From assembly GCA_003254905.1 (NCBI GenBank), contig QANU01109454.1, forward strand, positions 7,976 through 71,975: a DNA stretch of 64,000 bases, read 5' to 3'. The stretch comes from Nissolia schottii (Eukaryota > Streptophyta > Magnoliopsida > Fabales > Fabaceae). Shown in pieces: positions 45,605 to 63,402 of this stretch; positions within the stretch are counted from its first letter, which is position 1, and each line of letters begins with the position of its first letter. The notes beneath the pieces are model-generated. The model did no database searches, had not been told where the DNA came from, and worked only from the letters and a program-made list of their open reading frames with translations. Made by a program: the position numbers and the translations under genes.

Positions 45605-47854
45605 ATGGACAAAGGATGGGGTCTCACGCTTGATACTAGTTCATCCCCTAATAGCTCCCTTCATCATCTCTTCCACTCTTCTTCCACTAAGCAGCAGCCT
45701 ACTCCTCCTGCTCTCTATAACAGGAAGATGTTCCCCCTCTTGGGATTCCCCGTCAACCTTACCGGCCCGCCCACCACCACCACCGCCGACGATGATAACA
45801 GCCGGAAGGCGGTTGGCGAAGTGGACTTCTTCTCTGACAGAAACGAGACATCATCGCCTCCAGCAGCTGGACATGACCAACATCTTAAACCTAACATCAT
45901 CTCCGTCAAGAAGGAGAATAATATTCTTCACGATGATCATAAATCACCCAACGTTTATGTAAGAATCGATTTCCCTCAATTATAATAATAATAATAATAA
46001 TAAATATCTTTTAATCTTTTTGGTATTTAAATCGGTGTTTGAATCTAGACTGGTCTGCAACTCCTTACCGCTAACACCGGGAGCGATCAATCTACGGTGG
46101 ATGATGGGGTTTCATCTCAAGATAAGAGATCAGCCAAGACCGCCGAGGTACTTCATTTTATTTATATATATTTTTTTTGTTGATGCTATCAATATTAATT
46201 TTAATATTAGTGCTAACTATTTCTTTTGATAAAAAATGGGGAGTAATTGATGTTGTTGACGATGTGATTTCAGCTAGCGATGTTGCAAGTGGAGCTTGAA
46301 CGCATGAATGCCGAGAACCAGAAGCTGAAAGAGATGCTGAGTCACGTGAGCGGCAATTACACCGCCTTGCAAATGCATCTCGCCTCATTAATGCAACAGC
46401 AGCAGCAGCGTTCCCACACCACAGAAAATGAGGTAATTATATTACTTATTCATATATATGTGTCTATATATATATATATATTTTAATTGACACAAATGAA
46501 TTACACATTAATGGTCGTGTTTAATTAAATTCAGGTTGCTGTTGAGGAGAAAAAACCTGACATTGGTGTTAGTGGAGGAATGATACCAAGGCAGTTCCTC
46601 GATTTGGGTCCCAATGCGGCAGCAGCGGAAGAAGCAGAAGATGGAATCTCCAATTCCTCTTCCGAGGAAAGGACAAGATCCAGCACCCCTCAGAACACGA
46701 GAAATAACAAGGGTAAAACTGAGAGGGAAGAGAGTACAGATTCAGAATCACAAGGTTGGGCTCCCAATAAGCTTCAAAAACCCAACCCGTCCAACGGCAT
46801 GGATCAATCCAGTACTTCGGAGGCCACAATGAGAAAAGCCCGCGTCTCAGTCCGTGCCCGATCAGAAGCTCCCATGGTACGTGCGTATTCATTGATTTCA
46901 CCAATCGACCAATTAATTGTTAGCTCAATTCTGTAACTGAATTATATATCCGATTGATCGATCATATATCATTTCAGATCAGCGACGGTTGCCAGTGGCG
47001 CAAGTATGGACAGAAAATGGCTAAGGGAAATCCGTGCCCTCGAGCATATTACAGATGCACCATGGCAGTTGGTTGCCCAGTTCGCAAACAAGTGAGTTCT
47101 CTAACCATACTGTTTGATTTTACTGAAAATCCTGGTTATATTCTTTGGTGGTGTAGTAAGCTAGCTAAAGTATATTATTATTATTATTATATCTTGATTT
47201 CTTATACATAATTATATATAGGTTCAGCGTTGTGCGGAGGACACAAGTATTTTGGTGACTACATACGAAGGCACACACAACCACCCGCTGCCTCCGGCTG
47301 CCATGGCCATGGCGTCCACCACGGCGGCGGCGGCCAGCATGTTGCTGTCGGGGTCAATGACCAGCGCAGACGGGATAATGAACCCGAATCTGCTAGCAAG
47401 AGCAATTCTGCCCGCGTGCTCTACGAGCATGGCAACGCTCTCAGCATCAGCGCCATTCCCAACGGTGACACTGGATCTCACACACAACCCAACCACAGCC
47501 CAATTAAGGGCTCCTCACCATGCCCCAGCCCCAGCCCCATTGTTCCAGGTACCTAATTTCCAAGGGCAGCCCCAGAACTTTGGGTCAGGAGGATCATCAT
47601 CATCATCGCACTTGCTTTATAACCAATCAAAATTCTCGGGTCTTCAGTTGTCTGCTAATCCTCCAAGGCCAAATAACCAACAGCAGCCCTCGCTCACTGA
47701 CTCCGTCACCGCCGCCATCGCCACAGACCCTAACTTCACCGCCGCCCTCGCCGCTGCCATCTCCTCCATCATCGGCTGTGCTCCTCCTCATGCAAACACC
47801 AACGGTGACAACAACGGGACTACTACAACAATTAGCAGCTTTTCAGGAAACTAG
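45605..47854 (+). CDS. WRKY transcription factor, group IIb (WRKY6/31/42 type)
   Basis: There are six exons: 45605-45958, 46049-46147, 46274-46432, 46535-46876, 46978-47091 and 47222-47854. All are phase 0 and GT-AG, and the joined frame gives 566 residues. The ATG at 45605 opens [10 protein letters not shown], a typical group IIb start. Exon 2 carries [20 protein letters not shown]. Exon 3 is a leucine-zipper-like coiled coil ([22 protein letters not shown]). The WRKY domain spans the junction of exons 5 and 6, with WRKYGQK at 325-331 and a C-X5-C...H-X-H zinc site (CTMAVGC, then GTHNH). The intron just before VQRC is the position known for groups IIa and IIb. The C-terminus has an Ala-rich segment and [22 protein letters not shown], also group IIb. 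It is a nuclear W-box-binding regulator; relatives act in senescence, phosphate and defence responses. Confidence 0.94.
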
Positions 47855-50800
47855 AGCCCTTTTCTTTTTTTCTTTTTTAAATTTCATTTTATTTTATTTT
47901 ATTTTTGTGTACATGGAAAGGAGAATGAAATTTTCATAAAATGTTCAAATTCTTTTTTGTCCATGTATTGGGAGGGATATTAATTAGATCATCAGGAAAA
48001 AAAAAATAACCTTCATTCTTTCTTTTTTATCGTTCCACTTTCAATAATTTTGATTCAAAAATATTATTCAGAGTAAATAGTCATGCAAAACCAACCAATA
48101 TATATATATATATATATATGTATAAATTATTATCTCTTTTATTTTTTCCCCTTTGTTTCATCATCGACTTTCCTGATCCTGGCCACCATCCTTCATGACA
48201 AATATGGAAAACAACGTAGATAGTAACCCATCCCAAGAGAACAAATTAGAAAAATAAAAGCAAAATAAAATAAAGGGAAGATGATTTTTGGCGGTGTACA
48301 ATGTACAAAATTAACAGCTAGCCAATTAAAAATGCGCGTTTTCAAAGTATATTCGGAATTATCTAATTGGTCAAGGAATACGGCCACTGCTATGTGATAT
48401 TGACACGTAAATGAGTGGTAGGAAGTAGCAATCCAAAGGTGGACTTAGCTACTACTACTACTAGCTAACTAGCTAGGGTACAGGGGAGGAGGCTAGCGAG
48501 TTTCTTAGCAACTTCGTGTGTTCTCGGGATACGTTGTAATTAATTAATTAGTTATAAGAAAATTAATGCTACCAATAAAATTACATATAAGGTCAACTTA
48601 ATTAATATAGGTGGTTGTCTTTGATTGGAGGAAATTGGGTACAAATTAGACTTTTCCGTGCGGCTGTGATGGACATGGAATTGGCGTCGCGTTCACGTTA
48701 GTGCCACCTTAATGCCATATTGGACCAATCATGTGACAATATTTAAACTAGGAATGGAACAAGACATGTAGTATGTCACCTTGGTTGGGTTGGGGTGTAC
48801 CGTGCGCGGTCACACCGTACTTCACCCACCGTACAAATGGGTCTTCATCGCCCTTGTTTGACTCTATCCAAATGAAAGTGGGGTGATTTCTTCTGATTGG
48901 TTGAAGGAACAATTAAAAAAAAAAATTAAAATAGAGGGCGCGTTTTTGTGAATAGGTTCAATGGTTCATGTGCTTGCATGTGAAGAGGAAGACTACTCTG
49001 GATTTGTGATCAACTCCTTTTCAAATCAGCCCAAGACGGGATGCAAGTTAATGCTCGTGGTAGTTATCACCATTGGGATTTTAAATAGTAAATTCATATA
49101 TTTATAAGCTCTATGAACAAGAAAGATTCGATGCATTTATTGAGTTTTGATTTATTTCAACGGACAAAATGAGAAGTAATTTGTTGACAAATTTGTTGGT
49201 AGATTGATACTGTTTTTTCTGTGTGTTATAGTATTTGTCTGTATCGAGATGTCAAGAGTTTATAACTGTGATGACACAATGATGTACTATACGAGTAAAC
49301 AAATATACTTTCGAGCTTAAAGAAGGGTATGGAAAACAATCATTTTCTAGGGAAGGTGTTGTTGGAAGAGAAGGAAAATCTTACATCAACGGAAGTGCAT
49401 CTTGACCTCTTAAAATGAAGATGAGAGTTTAAATCTAAAAATAGAAGAAATTCTACAAAACTTACGCTCTTACGGTTTAACAAGAACTACTTCACTTTTT
49501 TATTTTTGGGATCAAATTTCACTTTTTATTCAATTGTTGGGTCAAATTAATACACACTTAAATTGGATAAGTCAAAACATTAACAGAAAAGAGATGGCCC
49601 AAATAGAAACAAATGAGGGGTGTTCACCCAATTTCAGGCCCGTTACTCAATTTTCTCATTCGCCTATAGCTCATTTTCTACATCTCTCTTATGTCTCTTG
49701 GAGCCCATTACTTATATGTTTGCCACTTTTTGTTAGTGACTATTGTGGCCTAGAGATTTTTCGTGGGCATACTGAATTATGTATAAGCAGCTTGGGCTTC
49801 ACACAGCCATGCTAGCTTATGAAGATCTTCTGTTCGTGTTTTTGGGTCGGCAAGATATTTGTTTATTTTAGAGAAAAAAAAGAAAGTATGTTAGTTATCT
49901 ATTATATATTATGTGTAATTTTAAAGTAGCCATTACGAAATATTAATATTTTTAATAATAAAATTTATAATTGAGGGATAATATAAATCTATTATGATAT
50001 ACTAAAATTAAAATTTTATTTTAATATGAAAAAAACATTTATAATTGACTTCGTCTCCTTCATTTTGAGAAAATTTAAAGATACTCATTCTATATGAAAG
50101 TGGACCCTTTATTCTGTCTTCCATTGATGAGATTCGTATGGGCGTAACACTCACAAAACATAGATCAAATAACACCCACCTATGTTGTCACCCACATTCT
50201 GTTGGTGTGTATAACATGTTATCAGCCTATCCTCATAAAGTAGGTTTGGAATGAGTGCTAAATCACAACGTATGAAAGCTTCATAAGGAAAAGAATTATG
50301 AAAAAACGCAGATTGGCCACATTTCAACGAAAAACAAAAAAAGAAAGGAACGAAAAAGCACTCATATGCGGTGCATGATCAATCAAGCTTTTTGATGTCT
50401 ATACGCTTTAGCATTCATGATGGTACGTGGTTTGTGTGATTAGAGTGATGTGTAGAATAGAGCCAAGGCTGTCCAATGCGTGTCTCATGCTCCCTTTGCC
50501 AACTTCACTACACTTATCATATTGCTTACTCCTCACTGGGGCTACCCTACCCTCACTCCCTCCCTTTGCTTCTTGGCAATGTCTTTTCCATCCCCCTTCT
50601 ACTCCAAGCTTTTTCTGCTTTTCCACTCTTTCTTGAATCTCCACTCCACTCCACTCCATACACTTACCGCTACTTCCCCACACAACTGTTACCATTCACT
50701 AAAATTATGGGGGGAAATAAAATAGAAAAACAGTTATACACGTTTATCCCGATGAATTCATTATACTACAGACAAAGAAAGAAATATAATATATAAAAAT

Positions 50801-51120
50801 GATTAAGATTGTCTTATCTCTTTAACTAAATAAATTATTAAACTAAATATAAAAACAATTGATCCTTGTGGGGGGAGGATGTGTACTGTCGCGTGTTAAG
50901 GAAACCAAAACCAAATAACGAAGGGGGTGGGCTGGATTCTGATTCTACTTTTCAGGCACGTTACCCAATTTAGTTACATCGATCCCAACTCGTCACGCTA
51001 TACTCAACCATCCGTTTCACGATGAACGGCTCTGATCAACTCGAAACGTGCCTCACGCTACCGCCTCAGATCCAACGGTTGAAAATCCATGGACCCCGCC
51101 CAGTGGAGGGGTATCACACG
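47855..51120. other. intergenic DNA between the WRKY and aspartic proteinase genes
   Basis: The WRKY 3' flank is followed by AT-rich DNA with a (TA)n run at 48099-48119 and a GC-richer, C/T-rich patch at 50430-50690. That patch has overlapping open frames but no recognisable protein. A short frame at 49534-49815 likewise shows no domain. Confidence 0.5.
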
Positions 51121-55615
<4,495 letters not shown>

Positions 55616-58282
55616 AGAATGTTGTTGTGTACCGTCATTTGCTAGTATCTTTTCATTTGTCTCCTTGAGAAAACTTTACTGGACAACCAAACAAGAGAAA
55701 TGTCATGGGAAACTTCAGCCTTTAGTAATGAAAATTGACAACCGTTATTCGATAATAGTTTGTATATCCTTGCAATCATAATGGGCCTAAAGGTTAACAG
55801 ATGTGTGTGGGGCTGTGGCTATAATTGGGGCCCTGTGACTATGTACTGTATATGGCGTGCTTAGTTGAAGGGTATGGGTATATGGGTCTCGTGATTCCTT
55901 CTTGTATTCCTTTTCTTTATTTTGGATCGCAAGATGCATGTATGGTGTGCCAGATGCTTCAAACTACGAATATGGAAAAAGTAAATATACAACCATAAAA
56001 AAACAAGTAAATATAAAGGGGAAGGTTTGTCGTATGCTTCAAGCTTTGTATCTAACATGGAGAAGTACTAACAAAGTAATAAATTGTCAATGAGTGGGCA
56101 GCTCAGTTGGCACCAAACCTAGTCTCTAATTCTTGGGTGTGCAAAATTGCAATGGGATTTGGATCTGAGAGATTTTAATTCTTAAATTAATGAGATCTAT
56201 TTTAACTTTGTAATGATGGTACAATATGTTCGATTTTCCAATTATAGGACATTTGACATCCTATGTCTTGGAGTAAAAATAATACATAGATAGAAATAAC
56301 ATTGTTTGTTTGGCGGCCCATCAAAAAACAAATTTGTTTGTTCACGGACAGAAAGGATATAAAAATAAAAAAGGAAGGCACTTATCCCTAACCCTCTGTC
56401 TTGTCCGGTTCTTGTTCCTTCTTTTCTTAGAGAGGAGCTCTCAAATGTTTGTTACTTTCTTTGATGGTTTTAGAACTCCACTCTAAAACACACTACAATA
56501 AGAATTTGTATATTTCTAAGTGCATTTAAAAAGTATATTATTACTGACCTAGATCAATATCTAATCAGATCGACTGAGCTATTAAAGTATGAGAAGATTT
56601 GAATATAATGAACATTCTAGGCATAACCAATTAGCCTGTAGCTCTATATACAAAAAAAAGTTTCTTAAGGGTGTGTTTGTGAATTACGTTTTAGAGTAGA
56701 AAGAAAAGAAAAAAAAAGTTTTAAATGACTTGTGACTTTTATATGTCAAAATCATAATTAAGTCCCAAATATTTTCTTTCATTTTCTTCCCGTTCCAAAA
56801 CCTTTTTAACAAACGCACCCTAAATGTTTATAATTACATTAACGCCTCTCATAATTAGTTTCCAAACGGCTACACCAATTTGCCTATCATTTCTCTATAA
56901 ATCACTTAATGTTCGAACCATGTCCCAATGACGGTGCTCCACAATTGCCTAATAATTCTCTCTTATAGTTGGGATAGAGTTGGAAAACAGAAGAGAGAAT
57001 AGAATAGCTTTGATGTACTAGTAGTGGTAGAAGGGGAAAAAAGCACAAAGTGGATTACGCAATCCCGATTCACACTGAGGAATCAGAAGAAGCGGAGGAT
57101 CTAAAGCAAAGATGATTGGTTAGCGGCATGTGGATGATAGAGACTTTAATGATTGGCTTCCTTCAAATTGACGCATCATTTTGATACCTTGGCATTACGC
57201 ACGCAAAGCGTCAACGCCTGGCTACGTCCACACCCTCTTTCCCCTTTTAACTAAACTTTACGTCACTGTCCAATAAAACCTCATGTTAGTAGCCAACAAC
57301 AACTGCGCAATGTGAATGGCCAGGCTGGTTGGTGGTGAGAGAGGCTTATGGTTATAGTGCAATGAGTTAGTTGGCCATTTTGTGCAAAAGTGTAATTCTT
57401 TAACCATATACTCTTTGAGTGAGGCCTTTACTACTCACTCATTCACCTTTTACACTCATCATAAATAAAAAGCCCACTCTAGGAATAGCGTTTCTTTTGG
57501 CTTTAAAATTGACTTTCACTGTTGCCTTTCGTTTTGCTTCGCATGCAATCCACCTAACCTTGCTGGGACTTGAAAGTTTCAATCGAGACGTAGATTAAGT
57601 GATTAATTAGGCGGGAAGATTAGAACTAACTTTCTTCTTCTAGTCAATAATTGGCATTCACCAAATTGATGAACGGATATACTCCATATCAGGCCGTCAA
57701 AGTCTAAAATGTCCTTAACCTAACTGGAGGCAATTCTAGGTGAATTGAATCCGTTGATTGCACTTTTAAGTTTATTCTCATTGGTTTTCATTTCAAACAG
57801 CATCCTCTACGTACCTGTTAATCCTAGGATTGACACACCATTGAAATACTACCGCATAGACCTAATTAATGTAATTGTTTAAGGCGGCCTACTTGATAAA
57901 TAAATAAATAAAACAAGTCAATCGATTTGAAAACTTGTTAAATTTCTGGTAGGCTAGCTGTTGAAATCAATTTAACAATAACAACAGAAACCCGTGGAAC
58001 GGAATATGCCATGAGGATGTTCCATTTCAAATGCCCCATTCAATATTCACCGCTACCCGTCCCAAACCTTAATTTAAGGGCACAAGCACGTGCCACCATG
58101 TGAACACACAAGTTTTAGAACTTACCAGTGGTAATTCACTCATGCATGCATGCATGCATACATACATACATACGGTGGCCGGCCAACAAGAAAAAGGACC
58201 CCATTGACACGTGGAATCCTCCCCCTGACAACTCACAAGGGCGCGGCCGTCCATTGAACACAAAGCAAGCAAAAAAAAAAAA
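55616..58282. other. 3' flank of the aspartic proteinase gene and intergenic DNA
   Basis: The 3' UTR probably ends before about 55900. The rest has no recognised gene. Near the right end are a CACGTG G-box core at 58087-58092 and a CATG/CATA microsatellite at 58141-58173. These could belong to the promoter of whatever lies in the gap that follows. Confidence 0.5.
58141..58173. repeat. (CATG)n-(CATA)n microsatellite
   Basis: Tetranucleotide repeats CATG then CATA, about 110 bases before the large gap. Confidence 0.9.
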
Positions 58283-59048
58283 NNNNNNNNNNNNNNNNNN
58301 NNNNNNNNNNNNNNNNNNNNNNNNNNNNNNNNNNNNNNNNNNNNNNNNNNNNNNNNNNNNNNNNNNNNNNNNNNNNNNNNNNNNNNNNNNNNNNNNNNNN
58401 NNNNNNNNNNNNNNNNNNNNNNNNNNNNNNNNNNNNNNNNNNNNNNNNNNNNNNNNNNNNNNNNNNNNNNNNNNNNNNNNNNNNNNNNNNNNNNNNNNNN
58501 NNNNNNNNNNNNNNNNNNNNNNNNNNNNNNNNNNNNNNNNNNNNNNNNNNNNNNNNNNNNNNNNNNNNNNNNNNNNNNNNNNNNNNNNNNNNNNNNNNNN
58601 NNNNNNNNNNNNNNNNNNNNNNNNNNNNNNNNNNNNNNNNNNNNNNNNNNNNNNNNNNNNNNNNNNNNNNNNNNNNNNNNNNNNNNNNNNNNNNNNNNNN
58701 NNNNNNNNNNNNNNNNNNNNNNNNNNNNNNNNNNNNNNNNNNNNNNNNNNNNNNNNNNNNNNNNNNNNNNNNNNNNNNNNNNNNNNNNNNNNNNNNNNNN
58801 NNNNNNNNNNNNNNNNNNNNNNNNNNNNNNNNNNNNNNNNNNNNNNNNNNNNNNNNNNNNNNNNNNNNNNNNNNNNNNNNNNNNNNNNNNNNNNNNNNNN
58901 NNNNNNNNNNNNNNNNNNNNNNNNNNNNNNNNNNNNNNNNNNNNNNNNNNNNNNNNNNNNNNNNNNNNNNNNNNNNNNNNNNNNNNNNNNNNNNNNNNNN
59001 NNNNNNNNNNNNNNNNNNNNNNNNNNNNNNNNNNNNNNNNNNNNNNNN
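58283..59048. other. assembly gap (766 N)
   Basis: A run of N preceded by twelve A. The flanking GC-richer DNA suggests that a gene start may be hidden here. Confidence 0.98.
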
Positions 59049-59675
59049 TTTGAATTCGCGTTGGGAAGGTGTGATAGTTCGGAGACGCCGACGAGTGTGT
59101 TGGAACGAGGCTTCTGGGAATCGACACGTGGCGGTTTCTGCTCTTCCTGGGATTCTGATAGTGGTAGGGACAGAGTTCGTAGGTTGTGTGGTGGTGAGCA
59201 CTTTTCTTGGGAATGGGGTGATGATGATGGTGAGTGGGTGACGGTGAGAAGCATTGATGAGCACAACGAAACAGAGGATTTTGGATCAGACAACTCTGTT
59301 TGCAGCATCCTTGGAGAGGAGAATGGTTCGGTGATTTTTTATGAAACGAAGGTTTTAAATGGCGATGTAATTGTTGAATTGGGTAGATGGAATTGGAATG
59401 TGACTATTGATGATTGTTGTTGTAACATTTGCAGCAGTGATTCAATAGTATTGCTTTTAGGGTGTTCATGTTTGAAGATTGTTGTCGTTATCCATCATGT
59501 CAAATTTGATTATTGGAGGAAATTCTTTTCTATCATCATGCCTAGCCTCTTTTTTTTTCTTATTTTGGCTCTCTCTTTTTGTTCTTTAATTCCACTTTGG
59601 ATGAATTGGATGCTTTACAGTTTCAAAATGGTAATGGATAACGTGTGTGGCCTGGCAATTAAACTAACTAGTTGA
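59049..59675 (+). CDS. possible partial gene against the gap, function unknown
   Basis: One plus-strand frame is open from the gap edge to a stop at 59673-59675, about 208 codons. That is long for this AT-rich DNA. The first 110 or so residues look like coding sequence: rich in Ser, Glu, Asp and Gly, with SSETPTSVLERGFWES and EDFGSDNSVCSILGEENGSV. The last part is hydrophobic and rich in Cys and Phe, and is probably read-through of noncoding DNA after an unseen splice donor or in a UTR. The TPTSVL motif resembles short Ser/Pro motifs of several plant regulatory families, but I cannot name one. The 5' end is missing. The opposite strand is also open over part of this interval, so strand and reality are uncertain. 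Confidence 0.35.
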   Translation, partial: FEFALGRCDSSETPTSVLERGFWESTRGGFCSSWDSDSGRDRVRRLCGGEHFSWEWGDDDGEWVTVRSIDEHNETEDFGSDNSVCSILGEENGSVIFYETKVLNGDVIVELGRWNWNVTIDDCCCNICSSDSIVLLLGCSCLKIVVVIHHVKFDYWRKFFSIIMPSLFFFLILALSFCSLIPLWMNWMLYSFKMVMDNVCGLAIKLTS

Positions 59676-61709
59676 ATCTGAGCTGTTTTATTACAGATTA
59701 AACTTTAATTTCACATAATGCAGTTGAATTTAGGCGTATCGCGTGAACTTTTAAAATGTAAATGTCCTCTGTTTTTCATTACATTAAGAGAAACATTGAA
59801 TAGTTTCTCCTAATTGAATAGTTAGTTGATAAAATTCACTTTTATGGTGATTTGTTTAAATTTGATTTGTTAAACTTGTATCCTTACAAAGATGTAATTT
59901 TAAATACATTTACTACGGTTAAAAAGTGAAAACTAAAAAATCTCACAAATCTCAACTATCATTTGGTGAGAAATCGCCTCTTTCATTTTATTCTTTGATG
60001 GTGACACCCTCCAAACGAGGAGCATCCTAATTTAAGCAAGTGTTTCATAAACGGAGAGGAGCATGCTGTTGGTAGTTGGTGCCTTCCATTCCCGAATGCA
60101 TCAGCATCTGCATCACTATGTTGTTATCTTAGTGAACTTTTGTGTTAGCAACTTTTTAATGCAAAAAGATAAAAATATCACCATGGTTACATTAATTAAT
60201 TAACCAGTAACTCAACTCATATAACTGATATCTCTTGGCATGTACCAAGCAATCTACACAAAAAGTATATTTTGGTCTTTCCGAAGAGCAAGGAGACCTT
60301 TTCTTCATAATTAGTCACCAGCACTGAGTAACTGCCCGATGCCACATATTAAAAATCCATAGATCTGAAATCTTTATTAATTACATGTGCTCCATTATTG
60401 TAGCTATCCACCTCTAGACTATATCTAGTTTTATAAATGACCATCCTCTACTATGAGTTCCAGGGGGACCACGCATAGAAAATATATGGCCATTTTAAAT
60501 ATTAGGGCGATAAAGAAGTAGTAGCACACTAACACATCAAAAGTTTCTTTCTCTTTTCTAAAAACTAAAAAAGATTCCTATCCAAAAGGCAAAAACTAAA
60601 GGGTAAAATAGTGTTTTTACAGCTGTAGCAGGATCGTGGTTGCGTTGTTTCATCTATGATACTATGACTTAATTCGAAGTATACTTATCCCTTTATGGGA
60701 TAAAGCATTCATGGCCAAGGAACCTTATCCTTAACAATGCATGCATTTACAATTGTTAACTCAATTACCCAGCTCAGCCTGGAACTCTTTCTTCATAATT
60801 TCATTTTCTCGAATCAGCATCGATCGGGTAGAATGCATTGTAATGTAGTGCTTCTCACGCTGACTTTAATTTATAACTGAAAATCTGAGTGACATGTACC
60901 GGATTAAAAAAATGCAGGGTAGCAATGTGGCAATGCCAACTTGGGCAAACCAAATCAAAAGAGTTGTGGAGGGAATTAGAGGTTAAACAAAGACTTAAAA
61001 GGTAACAAAAAATTTCTTACATCTTGGAATAAGAGTTACTCTAGGGAGATATCCACCATTAATTTGTTTTTCCCATTCCTTTTCACTCTTTAAACCAATT
61101 ATACAGGTTAATATATTAGATATATATACTCTTGGGGTACGAATTTAATAGGAGGATGTAAAGAATTTTCAAGGGTTGCTTGCATCACTTCTGGGTTTTA
61201 ATGTATGCCATCTGTGCTGGTGTTCATTGATCACATGAATAGCTGATTAACAAAAATAAGTTATGACCCGAAAATGAAAAAAAGTTTAAACATAAGAAGT
61301 GACCAACCAAGAAATGAACACTCTTTGGACCAAGCAAGGCTTCATGTGAATAGGATCAATGTTAACTTAAACAAAATTAAACACCAACAGAGTAACCAAA
61401 AACAAAAACCAACACATAACTTGAATACCACCAGGCACTTTTTCTGGTGGGCATCCCTTCAAACTTGGTCAAATCTCAATTGTTTAAACTCAACCTCTAT
61501 AAGTTACATATGTGCATAAGAAAACCAATCAGAACTATATTTCTTTTCATCACTTCAATATATTTCACAATTTGTCAGGACAAAATTGATCCGAAATCCA
61601 ACTCAAAGTGAAAAATCCTATTTCTTGAGGAGCACATGTGATAACCTGTTACCAGAAAACTGCTATATGGAACTCATGAAAAGCGATCATTCCCGCCTGC
61701 AAATGTTTT
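59676..61709. other. intergenic DNA, no gene seen
   Basis: AT-rich DNA with short frames only. The right end, after 61520, should include the 3' UTR of the minus-strand BAP31-like gene. Confidence 0.5.
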
Positions 61710-63402
61710 TTACATATTCTTCTTGGTAGCAGACCGCGTCAATCGACCATTGACGGATTGTAATTGGCTGCGGAGCTCCTGGTTTTCCTCGAGTAATCGG
61801 CCATACTCAAGAAGGAACCCCTCAGATTGTTTTCTTAGAGCAGCTATATTACCTTCTGCAACATCTACATCTTCAGTTTTTGAGCGAACTTCAGATTCCA
61901 GCCTTTTGAATTCTTCTCTCAATTTGGCTGCTTCTTCCTCCATGGCTTTGATTTCTTCCAGATTCGCAACTTTCCCATCTTCTGATCCCCGGGCTTGTTT
62001 CTTGACAGCTTCCATGCTCTTTCTTCGAAGACGGAGTTCTCTTATGTAATGATGCAGTCTGTCTACCATAAGTGCAAGAAAAAGTGCAGCACCTGCACTT
62101 AATTCACAAAAGATGATTGATGCTAAATTCTCATCAGAGATCTCTTAGTCTCAAAAATTCAGAACATTAAGGAAACAAAAGGCCCAAAAAGCTGAAACTC
62201 GAAACAGTATATATGTTTTGGATTGGATTAGAACTGTAATTTCACCTCATAGTCATTTCTCTTAAGATGTGATATTCAATGGCATAAACATTGATACAGG
62301 AGCTGCTGGAGCAGGAATCCAGAAATATTGTGTTGTATAAGAACAATACAATATGTTGAGATTTTCAGACATGCCTTGAATAATTTTATGTACTAATCAA
62401 TTAGAATGCATCAAATACGTCCTGTTCATATGAAAGAGACATAATACAGTAGAGAAGAGAAGTGGTGCAAATGTGGAAAGAACATTTAGGCCATCAAGGA
62501 TGAAGAGAAGTTAGAGTATTAAGAGAAGTGGGAAGACCGATGTAGAATTAACCACAGACTAGTCCATTCTGAACACTGGCCAAAGCGAAAAGAACGAAGG
62601 AATTAAGAACAATGTCTTTATCCTTGTGACTCCAATGCTTTCACGAGATGAGTTAATACCCTGAAATGTTCAATCAGCAGAGGACCCTGTGTCCTTCATT
62701 AACAAGGACTGGACAATATTGCCACGCAAGCTCAGATTTATTGTAATCCTCAGCTACATAAGCTTAACAGCACAGACAATGGAAACCAAGTAATCTGATT
62801 CTTATGAGGGGACACAAATAATAAATCCCTCTCCCAAGGCTCACATTTGCCATCTGATTAAGAAGCTCAAGTTTCTCAAACATTAATTCCACTATCCATA
62901 ACCACAAACCAGTATCAAGCAGCAACAAGCAATCAAATTCAATGCAAACACGAATGCTGCATGAATCACACACAATCATCAATTCACCAAGGCCTCACAT
63001 TTCACTAAGACACCCTCAATAACTCAAAAAATGGCAATGCAAATCAATTCACATCAAACTAAAAAACTCCCAACTCACTAAATTGGAACAAAAACAGAAC
63101 AATCAATGAATACCCATGATTGTTGATTCAAGGAGGTGCTTGGCCATGAGAACCTGATCGGTGGGGTTGAGAACAGCAGCACCATCCTCGACCCCACGCT
63201 TCTGAATCTTGAGAATGCAGTACAAACTGGACAAGAGCACCGCAAGGACGGTCCCTGCCACACTCTTCACCATGAGGGGTCCTCTGCCTCTCTTTAACCG
63301 ATCCAAACCCATTATCACAAGCTTCCTCAATGGGGTCTTGAACAATAGCGCCCCTATCATCGTTGCCTCCATCAACACCACAATGAACAGCACCTGAATC
63401 AT
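61710..63402 (-). CDS. BAP31-like endoplasmic reticulum membrane protein
   Basis: There are two exons on the minus strand: 63402-63114 and 62092-61710. The 1021-base GT-AG intron splits a glycine codon (STIM-G-AALFLALMVDRLHHY). The product is 223 residues. Three membrane segments lie at about 5-21 (LFIVVLMEATMIGALLF), 47-65 (SVAGTVLAVLLSSLYCILK) and 94-107. A cytosolic coiled coil at about 113-214 follows, rich in Glu, Lys and Leu (EEIKAMEEEAAKLREEFKRL). The chain ends TRSATKKNM. This is the layout of B-cell receptor-associated protein 31, an ER cargo-sorting and quality-control factor in animals and yeast (Yet). Plant members are less studied. No KKXX retrieval signal is at the very end. The length fits the family. 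Confidence 0.93.
62093..63113 (-). other. intron of the BAP31-like gene
   Basis: A 1021-base intron between GT at 63113-63112 and AG at 62094-62093 (minus strand). No nested gene or RNA is recognised. Confidence 0.85.

Noticed and set aside
47230..47939. Alternative frames of 108 and 139 codons over WRKY exon 6
   Set aside because: They overlap the spliced WRKY frame, which carries the zinc-site histidines and joins earlier exons in phase.
58069..59308. Very long frames crossing the large gap on both strands
   Set aside because: Their length is due to N bases read as unknown residues. Only the sequenced part after 59049 was considered.
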